Source: Phyllobacterium sophorae
GTDB taxonomy: Bacteria; Pseudomonadota; Alphaproteobacteria; Rhizobiales; Rhizobiaceae
Direction: 5' to 3'
Assembly: GCF_003010965.1 (NCBI RefSeq)
Contig: NZ_PGGM01000011.1
Location: 1 to 64,000, forward strand
DNA: 64,000 nt
Position numbers and translations under genes: made by a program
Shown: positions 1 to 8,334 of the stretch, in pieces
How the letters are laid out: the number at the start of each line of letters is the position of its first letter
How positions within the stretch are numbered: position 1 is the first letter of the stretch
Notes under the pieces: model-generated
Database searches by the model: none
The model's input: only the letters and a program-made list of their open reading frames with translations
Told to the model about the DNA's origin: nothing

Positions 1-449
1 TCGCCCAAAGCCGCGATGAGGGCGGATACGCGGCGGCGCGTGCGAGGATGCAGCCGCATCACCCCTTCAATCAGCCGGCGCCCCTCACTGCTTGCCAGGA
101 ATGTGATCCGCTCGTCGACGGGGAGAGCCGCCAGCTCGCCCTTCTGCGTCGCATTTCCCGGCAGACCTTGGAAAAAGCGGCCGACGGGCACGCCGAGGAA
201 TGTCGCGATTTCAAAGAGCATGGATGCACTGATGCGGTTTTTGCCGTTCTCATATTTTTGCAATTGCTGGGGGCTTACCCCGACAGCGCGGGCCAGCTCG
301 GCCTGGGTTACATCGGATTGAAGGCGGACGGCGGTAACCTGACGCCCGACATAAAGGTCAGCAGCATGGGGCCACTCGCCCGCGCCCGCTTGCAGGTGTA
401 GCGGGCGGGGTTGCCATTCGGTCCGCGGGACTTTTCGGAAATTAGACAT
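1..449 (-). CDS. XRE-family transcriptional regulator (3' end cut by window edge)
   Basis: About 149 residues can be read from ATG 449 to the left edge with no stop, so the gene is partial. Residues about 33-90 form a helix-turn-helix of the Cro/C1 type, with the typical alphaproteobacterial reading VGVSPQQLQKYENGKNRISA. This is the widespread rhizobial regulator family that carries a DLYVGRQ-like lead-in. A second in-frame ATG lies at 461 and neither start has a clear Shine-Dalgarno, so the start is uncertain. It is divergent from a second XRE gene at 520. Its targets cannot be told from the sequence. Confidence 0.85.
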   Translation of the reverse strand, partial: MSNFRKVPRTEWQPRPLHLQAGAGEWPHAADLYVGRQVTAVRLQSDVTQAELARAVGVSPQQLQKYENGKNRISASMLFEIATFLGVPVGRFFQGLPGNATQKGELAALPVDERITFLASSEGRRLIEGVMRLHPRTRRRVSALIAALG

Positions 450-519
450 TATAATACGCATTTTATATTCTATCGTATATATTTCAAGCTCTTTAGGGCG
501 TGGAAACTCGGGAAAACTC

Positions 520-774
520 ATGCTTTTTCAGGGCATGGCGACCGACCCTCACGCTTTGCGCAAGCTCGTGGCTCTCAACATTCGTATACGGCGAGTGGAG
601 TTAGATATTACGCAAGAGGAGCTGGCACATCGTGCGGAACTGTCTCAAGCGTATCTGAGCGGAATTGAACGAAATAAACGCAGCCTATCTATCGATACAA
701 TTCAAAGGATAGCTGATGCGCTCGGTATTCCAGCGCATGACCTACTCAGGCCCCGTTCAAACCAGGCTTTGTAA
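520..774 (+). CDS. Small XRE-family transcriptional regulator
   Basis: This 84-residue protein is almost entirely one helix-turn-helix domain: ITQEELAHRAELSQAYLSGI is followed by ERNKRSLSIDTIQRIADALG. It is a standalone DNA-binding protein with no effector domain. The ATG at 520 has a GGAAAAC sequence just upstream; an internal ATG at 535 is possible. It is divergent from the XRE gene ending at 449 and shares a short AT-rich intergenic promoter region with it. Single-domain regulators of this type often control small neighbouring operons, but no target can be named here. Confidence 0.85.
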   Translation: MLFQGMATDPHALRKLVALNIRIRRVELDITQEELAHRAELSQAYLSGIERNKRSLSIDTIQRIADALGIPAHDLLRPRSNQAL

Positions 775-845
775 ATTGCGATCTGTGATTGCACCTTCAA
801 CGACGACTTCTCCCAGGATGGCGTCGCCTGAAGCAGGTGCTTGGT

Positions 846-1025
846 TCAACAAGCAATCTTAACACCGTTAGTAAAACGCCTCATTCGTCCAAAGTAGGCA
901 AGAAAACGCTGCGCGCCAGGTACGAAGAGAGCCTGTTGGCCCTTCAGCTTTTTGTTCCAAATCGAAGAGGAAATGGTCAGGGCGAATGTGCCCGCAACAA
1001 GGACCCCTGCAAATATCAGAAACAT
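846..1025 (-). CDS. Possible small membrane protein (59 aa)
   Basis: This frame starts with a hydrophobic stretch (MFLIFAGVLVAGTFALTI) that would make one membrane helix, followed by a basic tail with several Lys and Arg. It begins 11 bases after the stop of another small minus-strand frame (1037-1297), so the two could be co-transcribed. The only ribosome-site candidate is a GAGG about 13 bases upstream, which is far. I do not recognise a family. It could be a remnant or not coding at all. Confidence 0.28.
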   Translation of the reverse strand: MFLIFAGVLVAGTFALTISSSIWNKKLKGQQALFVPGAQRFLAYFGRMRRFTNGVKIAC

Positions 1026-1036
1026 TGGAGTGGGGC

Positions 1037-1297
1037 TTACCTCGATTGAAGCGTGACCTCAACGGCAACCCTGCCCAGCATCCATAGCTCGGCTTTGTTC
1101 GTGTCTCCGATGCGCCGTTGCGCGGGGCCGTTGAGAATCTCGGGCGAAACTGAACTTGGCACGCACAGCGCGGTGTTCAGTCTTGTTCGATTTGAAGACT
1201 TCTCATGTTCCTCGACCTGGGATTTGGGCCCATCACCTGTGAAAGAGGTGATTGCGGCAGTATCGAGCGCAGCTTTGATATCTTTCAGCAGGGTCAA
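1037..1297 (-). CDS. Possible small hypothetical protein (86 aa)
   Basis: The frame opens at a TTG (1297) and encodes a mostly hydrophilic protein beginning with an amphipathic stretch (LTLLKDIKAALDTAAI). An in-frame stop lies about ten codons upstream and no good Shine-Dalgarno is visible. No family is recognised. It is kept because it fills a stretch of more than 500 bases that otherwise holds nothing and is followed closely by another small minus-strand frame. Confidence is low. Confidence 0.22.
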   Translation of the reverse strand: MTLLKDIKAALDTAAITSFTGDGPKSQVEEHEKSSNRTRLNTALCVPSSVSPEILNGPAQRRIGDTNKAELWMLGRVAVEVTLQSR

Positions 1298-1380
1298 TTC
1301 GAGATCGAGGACACATTGAAGTCCCTACTTTTGGGAACAAATAGCGCTGCTAACCCTTTCCCTTCCTAGGAGGTTCGCTC

Positions 1381-1575
1381 ATGAAGAATAAAGCTAGCCA
1401 ATCGGGTCCGAAGAACGACGCAAAAGGGCAGTTTGTTAAAACGCGCCACGGCGCCGAGAATGATGGCGTCTTAAGCGCAAACCCTCGCGTGTTGTCCGGC
1501 AAAAAAGACGGTGACGCCACCTTTAAGGCGGACGCAAAGGAGAACGAAAAAGATCGACAGGCGCCAAAGCGCTAG
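1381..1575 (+). CDS. Small hydrophilic hypothetical protein (64 aa)
   Basis: A strong ribosome site (CTAGGAGG, 7 bases before ATG 1381) marks this as a translated gene. The product is 64 residues, rich in Lys, Asp, Gly and Asn, with no hydrophobic segment, so it is probably disordered and cytoplasmic. The composition recalls small basic stress or DNA-associated proteins, but there is no recognisable family motif. It stands alone, without close neighbours on the same strand. Confidence 0.6.
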   Translation: MKNKASQSGPKNDAKGQFVKTRHGAENDGVLSANPRVLSGKKDGDATFKADAKENEKDRQAPKR

Positions 1576-1859
1576 TCATCAGCAAACGCCGCATACGACG
1601 TGGGAATTGGCTGTTACTCGCGAGTCCATTCGAGCACTTCTTGCCAGAATAGGGCGTGACGAGCGATGGTCATTGTGCGGCTGTTGTAGCCAGAACTGCC
1701 GGTGCAAATGGGACTTGCGGATCCTGCAATCGCCAGATTCGAACGACCGCGTCAAAATTGCGAGATGTGCCGACCCAAACGGACAAGGCCGTCAAGCTAA
1801 GAACGATGCCAGACAGAGTCTCGATCGGGCTGCAAAACTACTTGCTCACGCCAGCGGAT

Positions 1860-2174
1860 CTACACTTTAAGGTCATTGTGCTCTTCCAGATAGGAAATAA
1901 CCTTATCCAGCGCCGCAACTATATGGAGTTCATTGCTGCCGAACTTGTATCGACCCGTGATTTGAACTTCGGCAGGTAAATCGTCGTATGAGCCACTCCG
2001 TTTTATCGGGCCGTCGTCTTTGCAGCTAAAAGTAATTGGGTACCTGAATTCTCTGCCAGAACCATAAAATATGCCGTTTGGCCCCCAGTTCTGAATGTTC
2101 CCATTGTAGCACTCGTTGCCAATGATCGATTCCAATTTTCGCAACAGTGCCAAGCGTTTCTTCGATATTTTCAT
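1860..2174 (-). CDS. Conserved-looking small hypothetical protein (104 aa)
   Basis: The 104-residue product has a basic N-terminus (MKISKKRLALLRKLE) and a compact core with many aromatic and Gly residues (NGNIQNWGPNGIFYGSGREF), followed by a C-terminal helix. There is no signal peptide or membrane segment. ATG 2174 is preceded by AAGGGGACGAG and overlaps the TGA of an upstream small frame (ATGA), which suggests translational coupling. I do not recognise the family. Confidence 0.65.
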   Translation of the reverse strand: MKISKKRLALLRKLESIIGNECYNGNIQNWGPNGIFYGSGREFRYPITFSCKDDGPIKRSGSYDDLPAEVQITGRYKFGSNELHIVAALDKVISYLEEHNDLKV

Positions 2175-2362
2175 CTCGTCCCCTTATTCAAGGCAGTCAA
2201 ATGCTCCTCAACAGAAGAAGAGCAACTGATCATGTCTTGCATTGCCAAGCGCAAGCAGCGCGACTCTTGATGCAATTTTGCAGCCCGATCAAAGTCGGCA
2301 ACAACGCAAGCGATCGATTGGTACAATAACGTGGCCGCGATCAAAATCGATGCCGAAGCCAT
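2171..2362 (-). CDS. Small protein with hydrophobic N-terminus (63 aa)
   Basis: This frame ends in a TGA that overlaps the ATG of the 104-residue gene downstream, a usual sign of a coupled pair. Its first about 22 residues (MASASILIAATLLYQSIACV) are hydrophobic and look like a signal peptide or a single membrane anchor. The rest is short, charged and holds three Cys. No family is recognised. The overlap argues for a real gene, but the small size leaves doubt. Confidence 0.42.
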   Translation of the reverse strand: MASASILIAATLLYQSIACVVADFDRAAKLHQESRCLRLAMQDMISCSSSVEEHLTALNKGTR

Positions 2363-2725
2363 GCAAATCGATGAGTTGCGCGCTCGTACCTGCTGTCGAG
2401 GGATCCGGCAGCATCAGTGACAAAGAACGACGCAACCCAAGCATTTCAATCGCTGCTGCTTTCCGGAATAGGCATGTGCTGGCCGCTCTCAGGCCAGTAC
2501 AGTCACGTTTCGGCAGCCGCGCCACCGAGCTCACCGGCGTTGTTAGCGTTACCCCCAATGCGGTTCCGATGTGCAACTACAAAGTGCTTTCATGCTGCTC
2601 ATAATATGCTGGATTTGGCAGGGCGGCGAGACCGTCTTACGTGCTCGGCGACCTTCCTACCGCCGCCTACTTGTTGCGATTTGAGGCGTCGTCCATTACA
2701 GTCAGCTTATTTGGTTGGCTAATAT
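2363..2725. other. Gene-free stretch
   Basis: About 360 bases between the small minus-strand pair and the plus-strand membrane protein. Several short frames cross it on both strands, but none has a ribosome site or a recognisable product. I see no hairpin or repeat. It presumably carries the promoters of the divergent flanking genes. Confidence 0.4.
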
Positions 2726-3418
2726 TTGGATGGTGCGGTGAGTAGAATTGAATTCACGCCAAAATTTGCGTTGTTCCTCTTCTTTGCCCTAGCGATAAAT
2801 GCTGCGTATTTTTGGCTGGCGATTGACCCTGTCGATGTGTCTGTATCGCTCGATGAGTCCGGAGCGATCGAGACGGTTCAGCTTGTTTACCTTGCAAGTG
2901 GCGCTGCGCTGTTCTTCGCAGCAGCCGCGATGCTGTCGAAGGCCGACCGCATGCTTTGCATCGGGGTATCCGTGCTTGGTCTCGTTTTTTTTCTGCGGGA
3001 ACTGGAGATCGATAAGACGGGGCCAATTTCGACTTATCTGCAGAGCAAGTCATTCCGGGCTCATGAGGCACTTCTGGTCGCTGGTGTGGCCGTGGTTTAT
3101 CTGGTTTTGCGCTGGAGATTGGTTAGCGACGTTGTGCGGTATGTCTTCAGCAAAACTGCTTGGCCGTTCTACATCGCTGGCGTTCTTCTGCTGGCCGGAG
3201 CGCTTTTCGACATGCTGCACGGGTCAGTCTCGAATCAAATCAAAGAGGAAATCTTTGAGTGCAGCAGCTATTTGTCGCTGGTGCTGGTTGCCGGGATGGT
3301 CTGCTATCAACAACCGGGTGCCATCCTGCGTAGGAAGTCCGCAGACTTTTTGATGGTGGTCGTGACGGTCTGTCTCTTCGCCGGTGCCTGCTGGCTGACC
3401 GAGCTGGTTAATCGATAA
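2726..3418 (+). CDS. Polytopic membrane protein, unknown function (230 aa)
   Basis: The protein has about six hydrophobic segments spaced over its whole length, with short polar loops (for example FALFLFFALAINAAYFWLAI near the N-terminus and FLMVVVTVCLFAGACWLTEL at the C-terminus). It is an inner-membrane protein with no catalytic motif that I recognise. The frame opens at TTG 2726; a GTG at 2738, preceded by GGATGG, is an alternative start. A run of hairpins directly follows the stop and may end transcription. Confidence 0.7.
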   Translation: MDGAVSRIEFTPKFALFLFFALAINAAYFWLAIDPVDVSVSLDESGAIETVQLVYLASGAALFFAAAAMLSKADRMLCIGVSVLGLVFFLRELEIDKTGPISTYLQSKSFRAHEALLVAGVAVVYLVLRWRLVSDVVRYVFSKTAWPFYIAGVLLLAGALFDMLHGSVSNQIKEEIFECSSYLSLVLVAGMVCYQQPGAILRRKSADFLMVVVTVCLFAGACWLTELVNR

Positions 3419-3478
3419 TCGATGTTACCGGAGCGGGAGGTTACCTCCACATCGATGTGCCACCCGCAAGGGGTGTTT
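3418..3478 (+). terminator. Double hairpin, possible terminator
   Basis: An 8-base inverted repeat ATCGATGT (3418-3425) / ACATCGAT (3449-3456) encloses an inner GGAGGT/ACCTCC pair. It is followed by CACCC (3461-3465), loop GCAAG, GGGTG (3471-3475) and TTT. The array starts at the stop codon of the membrane-protein gene. The T run is short, so strength is uncertain. Confidence 0.4.
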
Positions 3479-3561
3479 CCGCGCCCTTTCGGCAGAAGGG
3501 CAATTCGGCGCCGGCTATTGGCGTCCGAAAATTGAGACGTCTGCAACCGGCTCAGGCAATA

Positions 3562-3891
3562 TCATTCTCGATTCGGTGTTGTGGAGGCGACGTCCTGCAA
3601 AATCTTCTCCTCCGCCCGATGGGCGTTGTGAAGTTTGACCACCAACTGTTCGCTCACCCAATTCATGACAGAGAGGCTGTTCGTCGCCATTGCCTCTATC
3701 TTGACTGGTCGGCACTGAGAGTCAGCGACGAAGACAGCGTATGAGAGGGTTCTCCCCGAAACGCCCCTGGCGTCTATCACCGTGGTTGACGCGTCCGCCC
3801 AGCATTTTCGATACTCATCCAGATTCTGGTCGGCGCGTGCCGTGCAGATCAGCGAACCAGCGGCGGCAATGGTGGCAATGTAAAGTTTCAT
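3562..3891 (-). CDS. Small secreted hypothetical protein (109 aa)
   Basis: The first about 20 residues (MKLYIATIAAAGSLICTARA) form a clear Sec signal peptide with a likely cut before DQNLDEY. The mature part of about 90 residues contains two Cys, which could form a disulfide in the periplasm, and a C-terminal helix-rich half. It is not recognised as a known family. It stands alone on the minus strand between two other small genes. Confidence 0.6.
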   Translation of the reverse strand: MKLYIATIAAAGSLICTARADQNLDEYRKCWADASTTVIDARGVSGRTLSYAVFVADSQCRPVKIEAMATNSLSVMNWVSEQLVVKLHNAHRAEEKILQDVASTTPNRE

Positions 3892-4043
3892 CGCGTTCTC
3901 ACAAAAGCGAGCTCAGTTTGCCCATTGAAAGTATGCCTGGAAAAGTATTTCAAATCAGTTGATATAGCCAAGCCGCATAATGTTAGGGACGGGGTCGCCG
4001 GTCAAATTGATTCCTATTTCAACAAAACAGCCCGTTTGTGTGG

Positions 4044-4244
4044 CTAATTTGTAAGCCCATGATCGGTACAATAGGCCATGAACTCTTCCGGTAACATCGT
4101 GCCTTCGCCTTCGATTTCCACCTGCAGCACGGGGTATTTGCGGACAGCGCGCATTGCATCCTTTGCACATGGAAACTTGACGGCGGTGATTGTCAATCTG
4201 CCCTCCACAATGAAAACACGAACGGCAGTGTCTGGGTGAGACAT
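4044..4244 (-). CDS. Small hypothetical protein (66 aa)
   Basis: A good ribosome site (GCGGAGGG, about 7 bases before ATG 4244) supports this gene. The 66-residue product has an alternating beta-strand-like N-terminal half (RVFIVEGRLTITAVKFPCA) and a short acidic C-terminal half, with no signal peptide or membrane segment. No family is recognised. It is not closely linked to its neighbours. Confidence 0.55.
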   Translation of the reverse strand: MSHPDTAVRVFIVEGRLTITAVKFPCAKDAMRAVRKYPVLQVEIEGEGTMLPEEFMAYCTDHGLTN

Positions 4245-4469
4245 TGCGGCGCCCTCCGCTGGAATTATCTTGGTTTCAGCGAATACATAATCACGTCGTT
4301 CGCGTAAAAAAGAGGCGGCTTAAAAAAGCATCATGAAAAATGTTATCAGCGTCCCCCATGGGGACCTATCACCAAACGTCAGTTTCAATACGCAGAGGAG
4401 TAGTGCTCATCTCGTATGGTTCATACCCAGCAGATATTCGGTGGAACTCGACTTACCGCAATCAGATCG

Positions 4470-4883
4470 TCAATCGCGCGAAGCAAGGCATGGATCTAGA
4501 ACGATATGCGTCTCGTCCAGAATTCGCATGCCACCACGAACCAGCACACGCTCGCCAAGCTTCATTGCGTTGTCTGAGTATGTGACACACATCACCCGAA
4601 TTCCTGGATCAGAACAGATGGCGAGATACCAAAGCGCCTCGTCGGAATGAATGAGGGTAAGTGGCCCGGAAGCCCAAAGATCGATGCGGTCACCTGAAGG
4701 CACTTCAAGCCCCGCAAGCATTGCTGCAAGACCGTCACAGGTTACATTTTCTAATGGCATCTGCTCTGGTCCAGCCAAACCTCGCCGGCCAGCAAATAAA
4801 TCGTCTTGTGCGCGTACCTGACTGTTCAGACCGCCGATGAATAGGCTGACTATGAAAAGTATGCGAACCAGACTGAAAATCAT
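4470..4883 (-). CDS. Secreted hypothetical protein (137 aa)
   Basis: Taking ATG 4883 as start gives a good signal peptide (MIFSLVRILFIVSLFIGGLN, cut near QVRAQ). An upstream ATG at 4976 would add 31 residues of unlikely sequence. The mature part of about 110 residues has three Cys (in TCDGLAAML, AICSDPGIRVMC and near the C-terminus) and would fold in the periplasm. No known domain is recognised. An AT-rich region with a perfect palindrome lies upstream. Confidence 0.6.
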   Translation of the reverse strand: MIFSLVRILFIVSLFIGGLNSQVRAQDDLFAGRRGLAGPEQMPLENVTCDGLAAMLAGLEVPSGDRIDLWASGPLTLIHSDEALWYLAICSDPGIRVMCVTYSDNAMKLGERVLVRGGMRILDETHIVLDPCLASRD

Positions 4884-5045
4884 TACGCCTATTATCCGCC
4901 ATTGCTGCGACTTACCTCCACAATCGATGACACAACCGAGCAACCTCGCAAAGCGACATCTTCTATGGTCAGTCATAAGTATAACTAGGCTCAGAAGACT
5001 GGTTGCCGGCTGAAAGCTTGCCGGCTACCAATCAAATTCGCGGAG

Positions 5046-5069
5046 TTATTGAATTTCGAAATTCAATAA
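5046..5069. promoter_or_regulatory. 24-bp perfect palindrome
   Basis: Positions 5046-5069 read the same on both strands, centred on TTCGAA, with half-site TTATTGAATTTC. It lies in the AT-rich region between the divergent genes at 4883 (-) and 5220 (+). A perfect 12-base half-site suggests an operator for a dimeric regulator. A role as a cruciform or a bidirectional terminator is possible, though no T run follows. Confidence 0.45.
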
Positions 5070-5219
5070 AGATAAACTGTGTAATGCAAATTGTTGAAGT
5101 AAGAAATTGAAATTTCCTTGTCGTTTTAGTGGCGTCGCTAACAGCATTTTTCATTTGCAAATGCATTGTTCTTTAGTATTAGTGTCATGTCTCCTTCTTT
5201 GGGAAATGAGCGTATATAA

Positions 5220-5483
5220 ATGAAGCACCTAGCAAGGGGCTGGCGAAGGTATTGGATGGCGATTGTCCTTGTATCCCCTACATTGGCAGTAACCCCGACG
5301 GCAGCAACGTCTCCCCCAAATCCGCAGCGTCCAATGAACGCTGCGACATGTCAGGAGGCGCTCGCGCGTGTGCAGGAAGCTGCAGAAGGCAGTCCGCTGA
5401 TTTCATCTGAGGAAAATCAAAAGATTCTAGGTCAGGCGATTGAGAGGGCGAGGCAGGTGTGTCTCGCACGACCCTGCAAGTAA
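5220..5483 (+). CDS. Small secreted hypothetical protein (87 aa)
   Basis: The N-terminal about 30 residues (basic start, then MAIVLVSPTLAVTPTAA) look like a signal peptide. The mature part contains a Pro-rich linker and an alpha-helical segment with two Cys (ATCQEALARVQEAA and RQVCLARPC). No family is recognised. It lies about 90 bases upstream of the RTX metalloprotease on the same strand, so co-transcription is possible but not shown. No good Shine-Dalgarno is seen before ATG 5220. Confidence 0.5.
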   Translation: MKHLARGWRRYWMAIVLVSPTLAVTPTAATSPPNPQRPMNAATCQEALARVQEAAEGSPLISSEENQKILGQAIERARQVCLARPCK

Positions 5484-5576
5484 ATTCAGACCAATCATTG
5501 TTCTGCACTCCTGTTTCATCACCATGGGCCTGGGAAGCCATAACAATAAACACCGAAATTTTCAGAAAGGTTGCGC

Positions 5577-8267
5577 ATGCCAAGTGTTACGGAAACAGCC
5601 GATGCAGCTGCCAACACCGCCACGTCCTATTCGCTCTCTGTCGGACAGACCGCGGCAGGGCAGCTCGGCGTTCAAGGCGACGCCGACTGGTACCGGATCA
5701 ATCTTGTAGCGGGGCAGACTTATACATTTGCAATGGTGGGAACGGGCGTTTCATCCGACCGCGTCGGCGATACATTTCTTGGGTTGCACAATAGTGCAGG
5801 TACTCAGATCGCTTTTGACGATTGGGGTGGGCCTGGCAGCAATTCGACCATAACCTTCACCGCAACTGCATCCGGAGTCTATTATATCAATGCCGGGTCC
5901 AATGGCGGCTTCTATACGGGCCAATACGGATTGTCGGCCGTCGCGGGGACCCGCGCAACTTATAACGAATTCATGGGTGCGGGCGCATTGCTCCGGGAGG
6001 ATCTGTCTTGGAGCACGCCGGGTACGCCGGCGACAGTCACATGGGGCGTTCGGGCGACATCTGATTACACCACCGATGCCCAGGGTACTCCTGTCGCTTT
6101 TAACCAGCTTACGTCGGCTCAGATCTCAGCTGTACAGGCAAGTCTTGCGGCCTATTCGGGTGTCGCCAACATCACCTTCTCCCAGGTTAACCCCGGCGGT
6201 ATGACCAACAATGCAACAATGTTGTTTGGGGGCTATACGTCATATTGGGATGGCGCTGGCGCTTTCGCATATATGCCGGGTTCGACCGCCAGTGCAAATG
6301 CCGCCGGGGATGTTTGGCTGAACAGTACCAGCGTATCGACCACTTCGTTGCCAAGCGGGAGCTACGATGCCTTTGCTATCTTGCACGAGATTGGTCATGC
6401 GCTTGGTTTGGCGCATCCCGGAGAGTACGACGCGGCATCCGGCGTGCCGATAACCTATGGCAATGATGCGCAATTCATTCAGGATAGTCATCAATATACG
6501 GTGATGAGCTATTTTGATGAATCAAACACCACGAGGTCCTACAATAGCTATCCCGACACGTTGATGCTGTACGACATATTTGCCCTGCAACAGCTATACG
6601 GGGCCAATATGACTGTTCGCGCCGGCAATACGACCTATGGATTCAATTCGAACGCCGGAGCGGTGTTTAATTTTGCAATCAATAGTGATCCGGTTATGAG
6701 TATATGGGACGCTGGCGGTACGGACACCCTCAACGTGTCTGGTTTCAGTCAACAGCAGGTAATAGACTTACGCGCCGGCGCGTTTTCCAGCATTGGCGGT
6801 CTGACCAGGAACGTTTCGATAGCTTTCGGGGCGGTCATCGAAAATGCTACAGGCGGAAGTGGTGCGGACTGGCTGATCGGCAATTCCGAAATTAATGTGC
6901 TCAATGGCAATGCCGGACCCGATACAATGCTCGGCGGCAATGGCGATGACACCTACATTGTCGACAATGCCGGTGACATGATCGATGAAACGGGTTCGAA
7001 CGGTGTCGATCGAATCAATTCCCTGATCAGTTATAGCCTGGCGAGTACAAGGGGTGCCGTCGAATACCTGGTTCTGGCGGGTAGCGCCAACCTCACCGCC
7101 ACCGGAAATGCGCTCGACAATCTGCTGATCGGCAATTCCGGGATCAATGTGCTCAATGGTAACGCCGGCGCCGATACAATGCGTGGCGGCAATGGCGATG
7201 ACACCTATATTGTCGACAATGGCGGTGACATAGTCGACGAAACCGGTTCAACCGGTGTCGATCGGATCAATTCCCTCGTCAGTTTCAGCTTGGCAGACAC
7301 GGTCCATGTAAAGGGCCCCGTCGAATACCTGGTTCTCGGCGGCGGTGCGAATATCAATGCCACCGGAAATGGGCTCAATAATCTCCTGGTCGGCAATCTA
7401 GGCGATAATGTGCTCGATGGCGGCATTGGAGCCGATACCATGCGCGGCGCAAATGGTCACGATACCTATATTGTCGACAATGCGGGTGACGTCGTCGACG
7501 AAACCGGTTCGTATGGCTTCGATCGTATCCATTCCGTATTCAGCTTCAGCCTGGCAGATACGGCCCATGTAAGAGGGGCTTTCGAATACCTGGCAGTGCA
7601 GGGCAGTGCAAATATCAATGCTTCGGGAAATGCGCTCAACAATGTACTGGTCGGCAACCTTGGAATTAACGTGCTGAATGGCAATACCGGAGCCGATCGA
7701 ATGTTTGGTGGCAATGGCGATGATACTTATATTGTCGATAATGCCGGTGACACAGTCGACGAAACCGGTTCGGATGGTATTGATCGGATCAATTCACTGG
7801 TCAGCTTTAGCCTAGCCGATACGGCCCATGTAAAGGGCGACGTCGAATATCTGGTTCTGGCGGGTAGCGCCAACATCAACGCCACCGGAAATGCGCTCGA
7901 CAATCTGCTCGTCGGCAATGCGGGCAGAAACATATTGACCGGCGGCGTCGGAGCCGACACCTTTTTCTTCAAGCAGCCACTGAACAGTGTCAGCAATCTC
8001 GACAGAATTACCGATTTCTCGGTGCTGGATGATACCATACGTCTGGACCATTTGGTTTTTAACGCGTTCATGGCAACGGGAGCTCTCGAGGCTGACGCCT
8101 TCCATATCGGAGCGACTGCCGCCGATGCTAATGACCACATACTCTACAATGATCTGACTGGCACAGTCTCATACGACGCCGATGGCGTGGGAGGGCGGGC
8201 TGCCGTCAACTTCGCCTCGGTCGCGAGCGGACTTTCGATGACCCACGATGACTTCTGGATCGTGTGA
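5577..8267 (+). CDS. Serralysin-like RTX metalloprotease (peptidase M10), type I secreted
   Basis: This 896-residue protein is a predicted secreted, calcium-dependent zinc protease. Residues about 10-105 resemble a pre-peptidase C (PPC) domain. The catalytic domain has HEIGHALGLAHP (His270, Glu271, His274, His280), the HExxHxxGxxH zinc site, and a Met-turn VMSYF at Met310. Four tandem RTX blocks of 84-87 residues (DNA 6891-7925), with GGNGDDTYIVD-type calcium motifs, precede a C-terminal serralysin module (DRITDFS, ending DFWIV), which serves as the type I signal. There is no Sec signal, as expected. ATG 5577 is chosen because AGAAAGG lies 6 bases upstream; a TTG at 5571 is less likely. The matching exporter is convergent at 8335-11511. 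Confidence 0.93.
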   Translation: MPSVTETADAAANTATSYSLSVGQTAAGQLGVQGDADWYRINLVAGQTYTFAMVGTGVSSDRVGDTFLGLHNSAGTQIAFDDWGGPGSNSTITFTATASGVYYINAGSNGGFYTGQYGLSAVAGTRATYNEFMGAGALLREDLSWSTPGTPATVTWGVRATSDYTTDAQGTPVAFNQLTSAQISAVQASLAAYSGVANITFSQVNPGGMTNNATMLFGGYTSYWDGAGAFAYMPGSTASANAAGDVWLNSTSVSTTSLPSGSYDAFAILHEIGHALGLAHPGEYDAASGVPITYGNDAQFIQDSHQYTVMSYFDESNTTRSYNSYPDTLMLYDIFALQQLYGANMTVRAGNTTYGFNSNAGAVFNFAINSDPVMSIWDAGGTDTLNVSGFSQQQVIDLRAGAFSSIGGLTRNVSIAFGAVIENATGGSGADWLIGNSEINVLNGNAGPDTMLGGNGDDTYIVDNAGDMIDETGSNGVDRINSLISYSLASTRGAVEYLVLAGSANLTATGNALDNLLIGNSGINVLNGNAGADTMRGGNGDDTYIVDNGGDIVDETGSTGVDRINSLVSFSLADTVHVKGPVEYLVLGGGANINATGNGLNNLLVGNLGDNVLDGGIGADTMRGANGHDTYIVDNAGDVVDETGSYGFDRIHSVFSFSLADTAHVRGAFEYLAVQGSANINASGNALNNVLVGNLGINVLNGNTGADRMFGGNGDDTYIVDNAGDTVDETGSDGIDRINSLVSFSLADTAHVKGDVEYLVLAGSANINATGNALDNLLVGNAGRNILTGGVGADTFFFKQPLNSVSNLDRITDFSVLDDTIRLDHLVFNAFMATGALEADAFHIGATAADANDHILYNDLTGTVSYDADGVGGRAAVNFASVASGLSMTHDDFWIV
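6891..7925 (+). repeat. Four tandem approximately 260-bp RTX repeats
   Basis: Copies at 6891-7142 (84 codons), 7143-7403, 7404-7664 and 7665-7925 (87 codons each) encode the same block: NVLNG..GADTM.GGNGDDTYIVD, then VDETG, then SFSLADT and GNALDNLLVGN. The first copy lacks three codons after SYSLAS. Similarity is visible at DNA level, so recent tandem duplication or recombination is likely. Confidence 0.88.
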
Positions 8268-8334
8268 CGAAACAGGTCCGCAGGATCACCAACAAAGAAG
8301 CCCGGTGCCGGATCGCCGGTAACTGCGCTCGGTT

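Noticed and set aside
6891..7925. Tandem repeats considered as a CRISPR-like array
   Set aside because: The units are about 260 bases, in frame, and encode RTX motifs. There are no short repeats with unique spacers.
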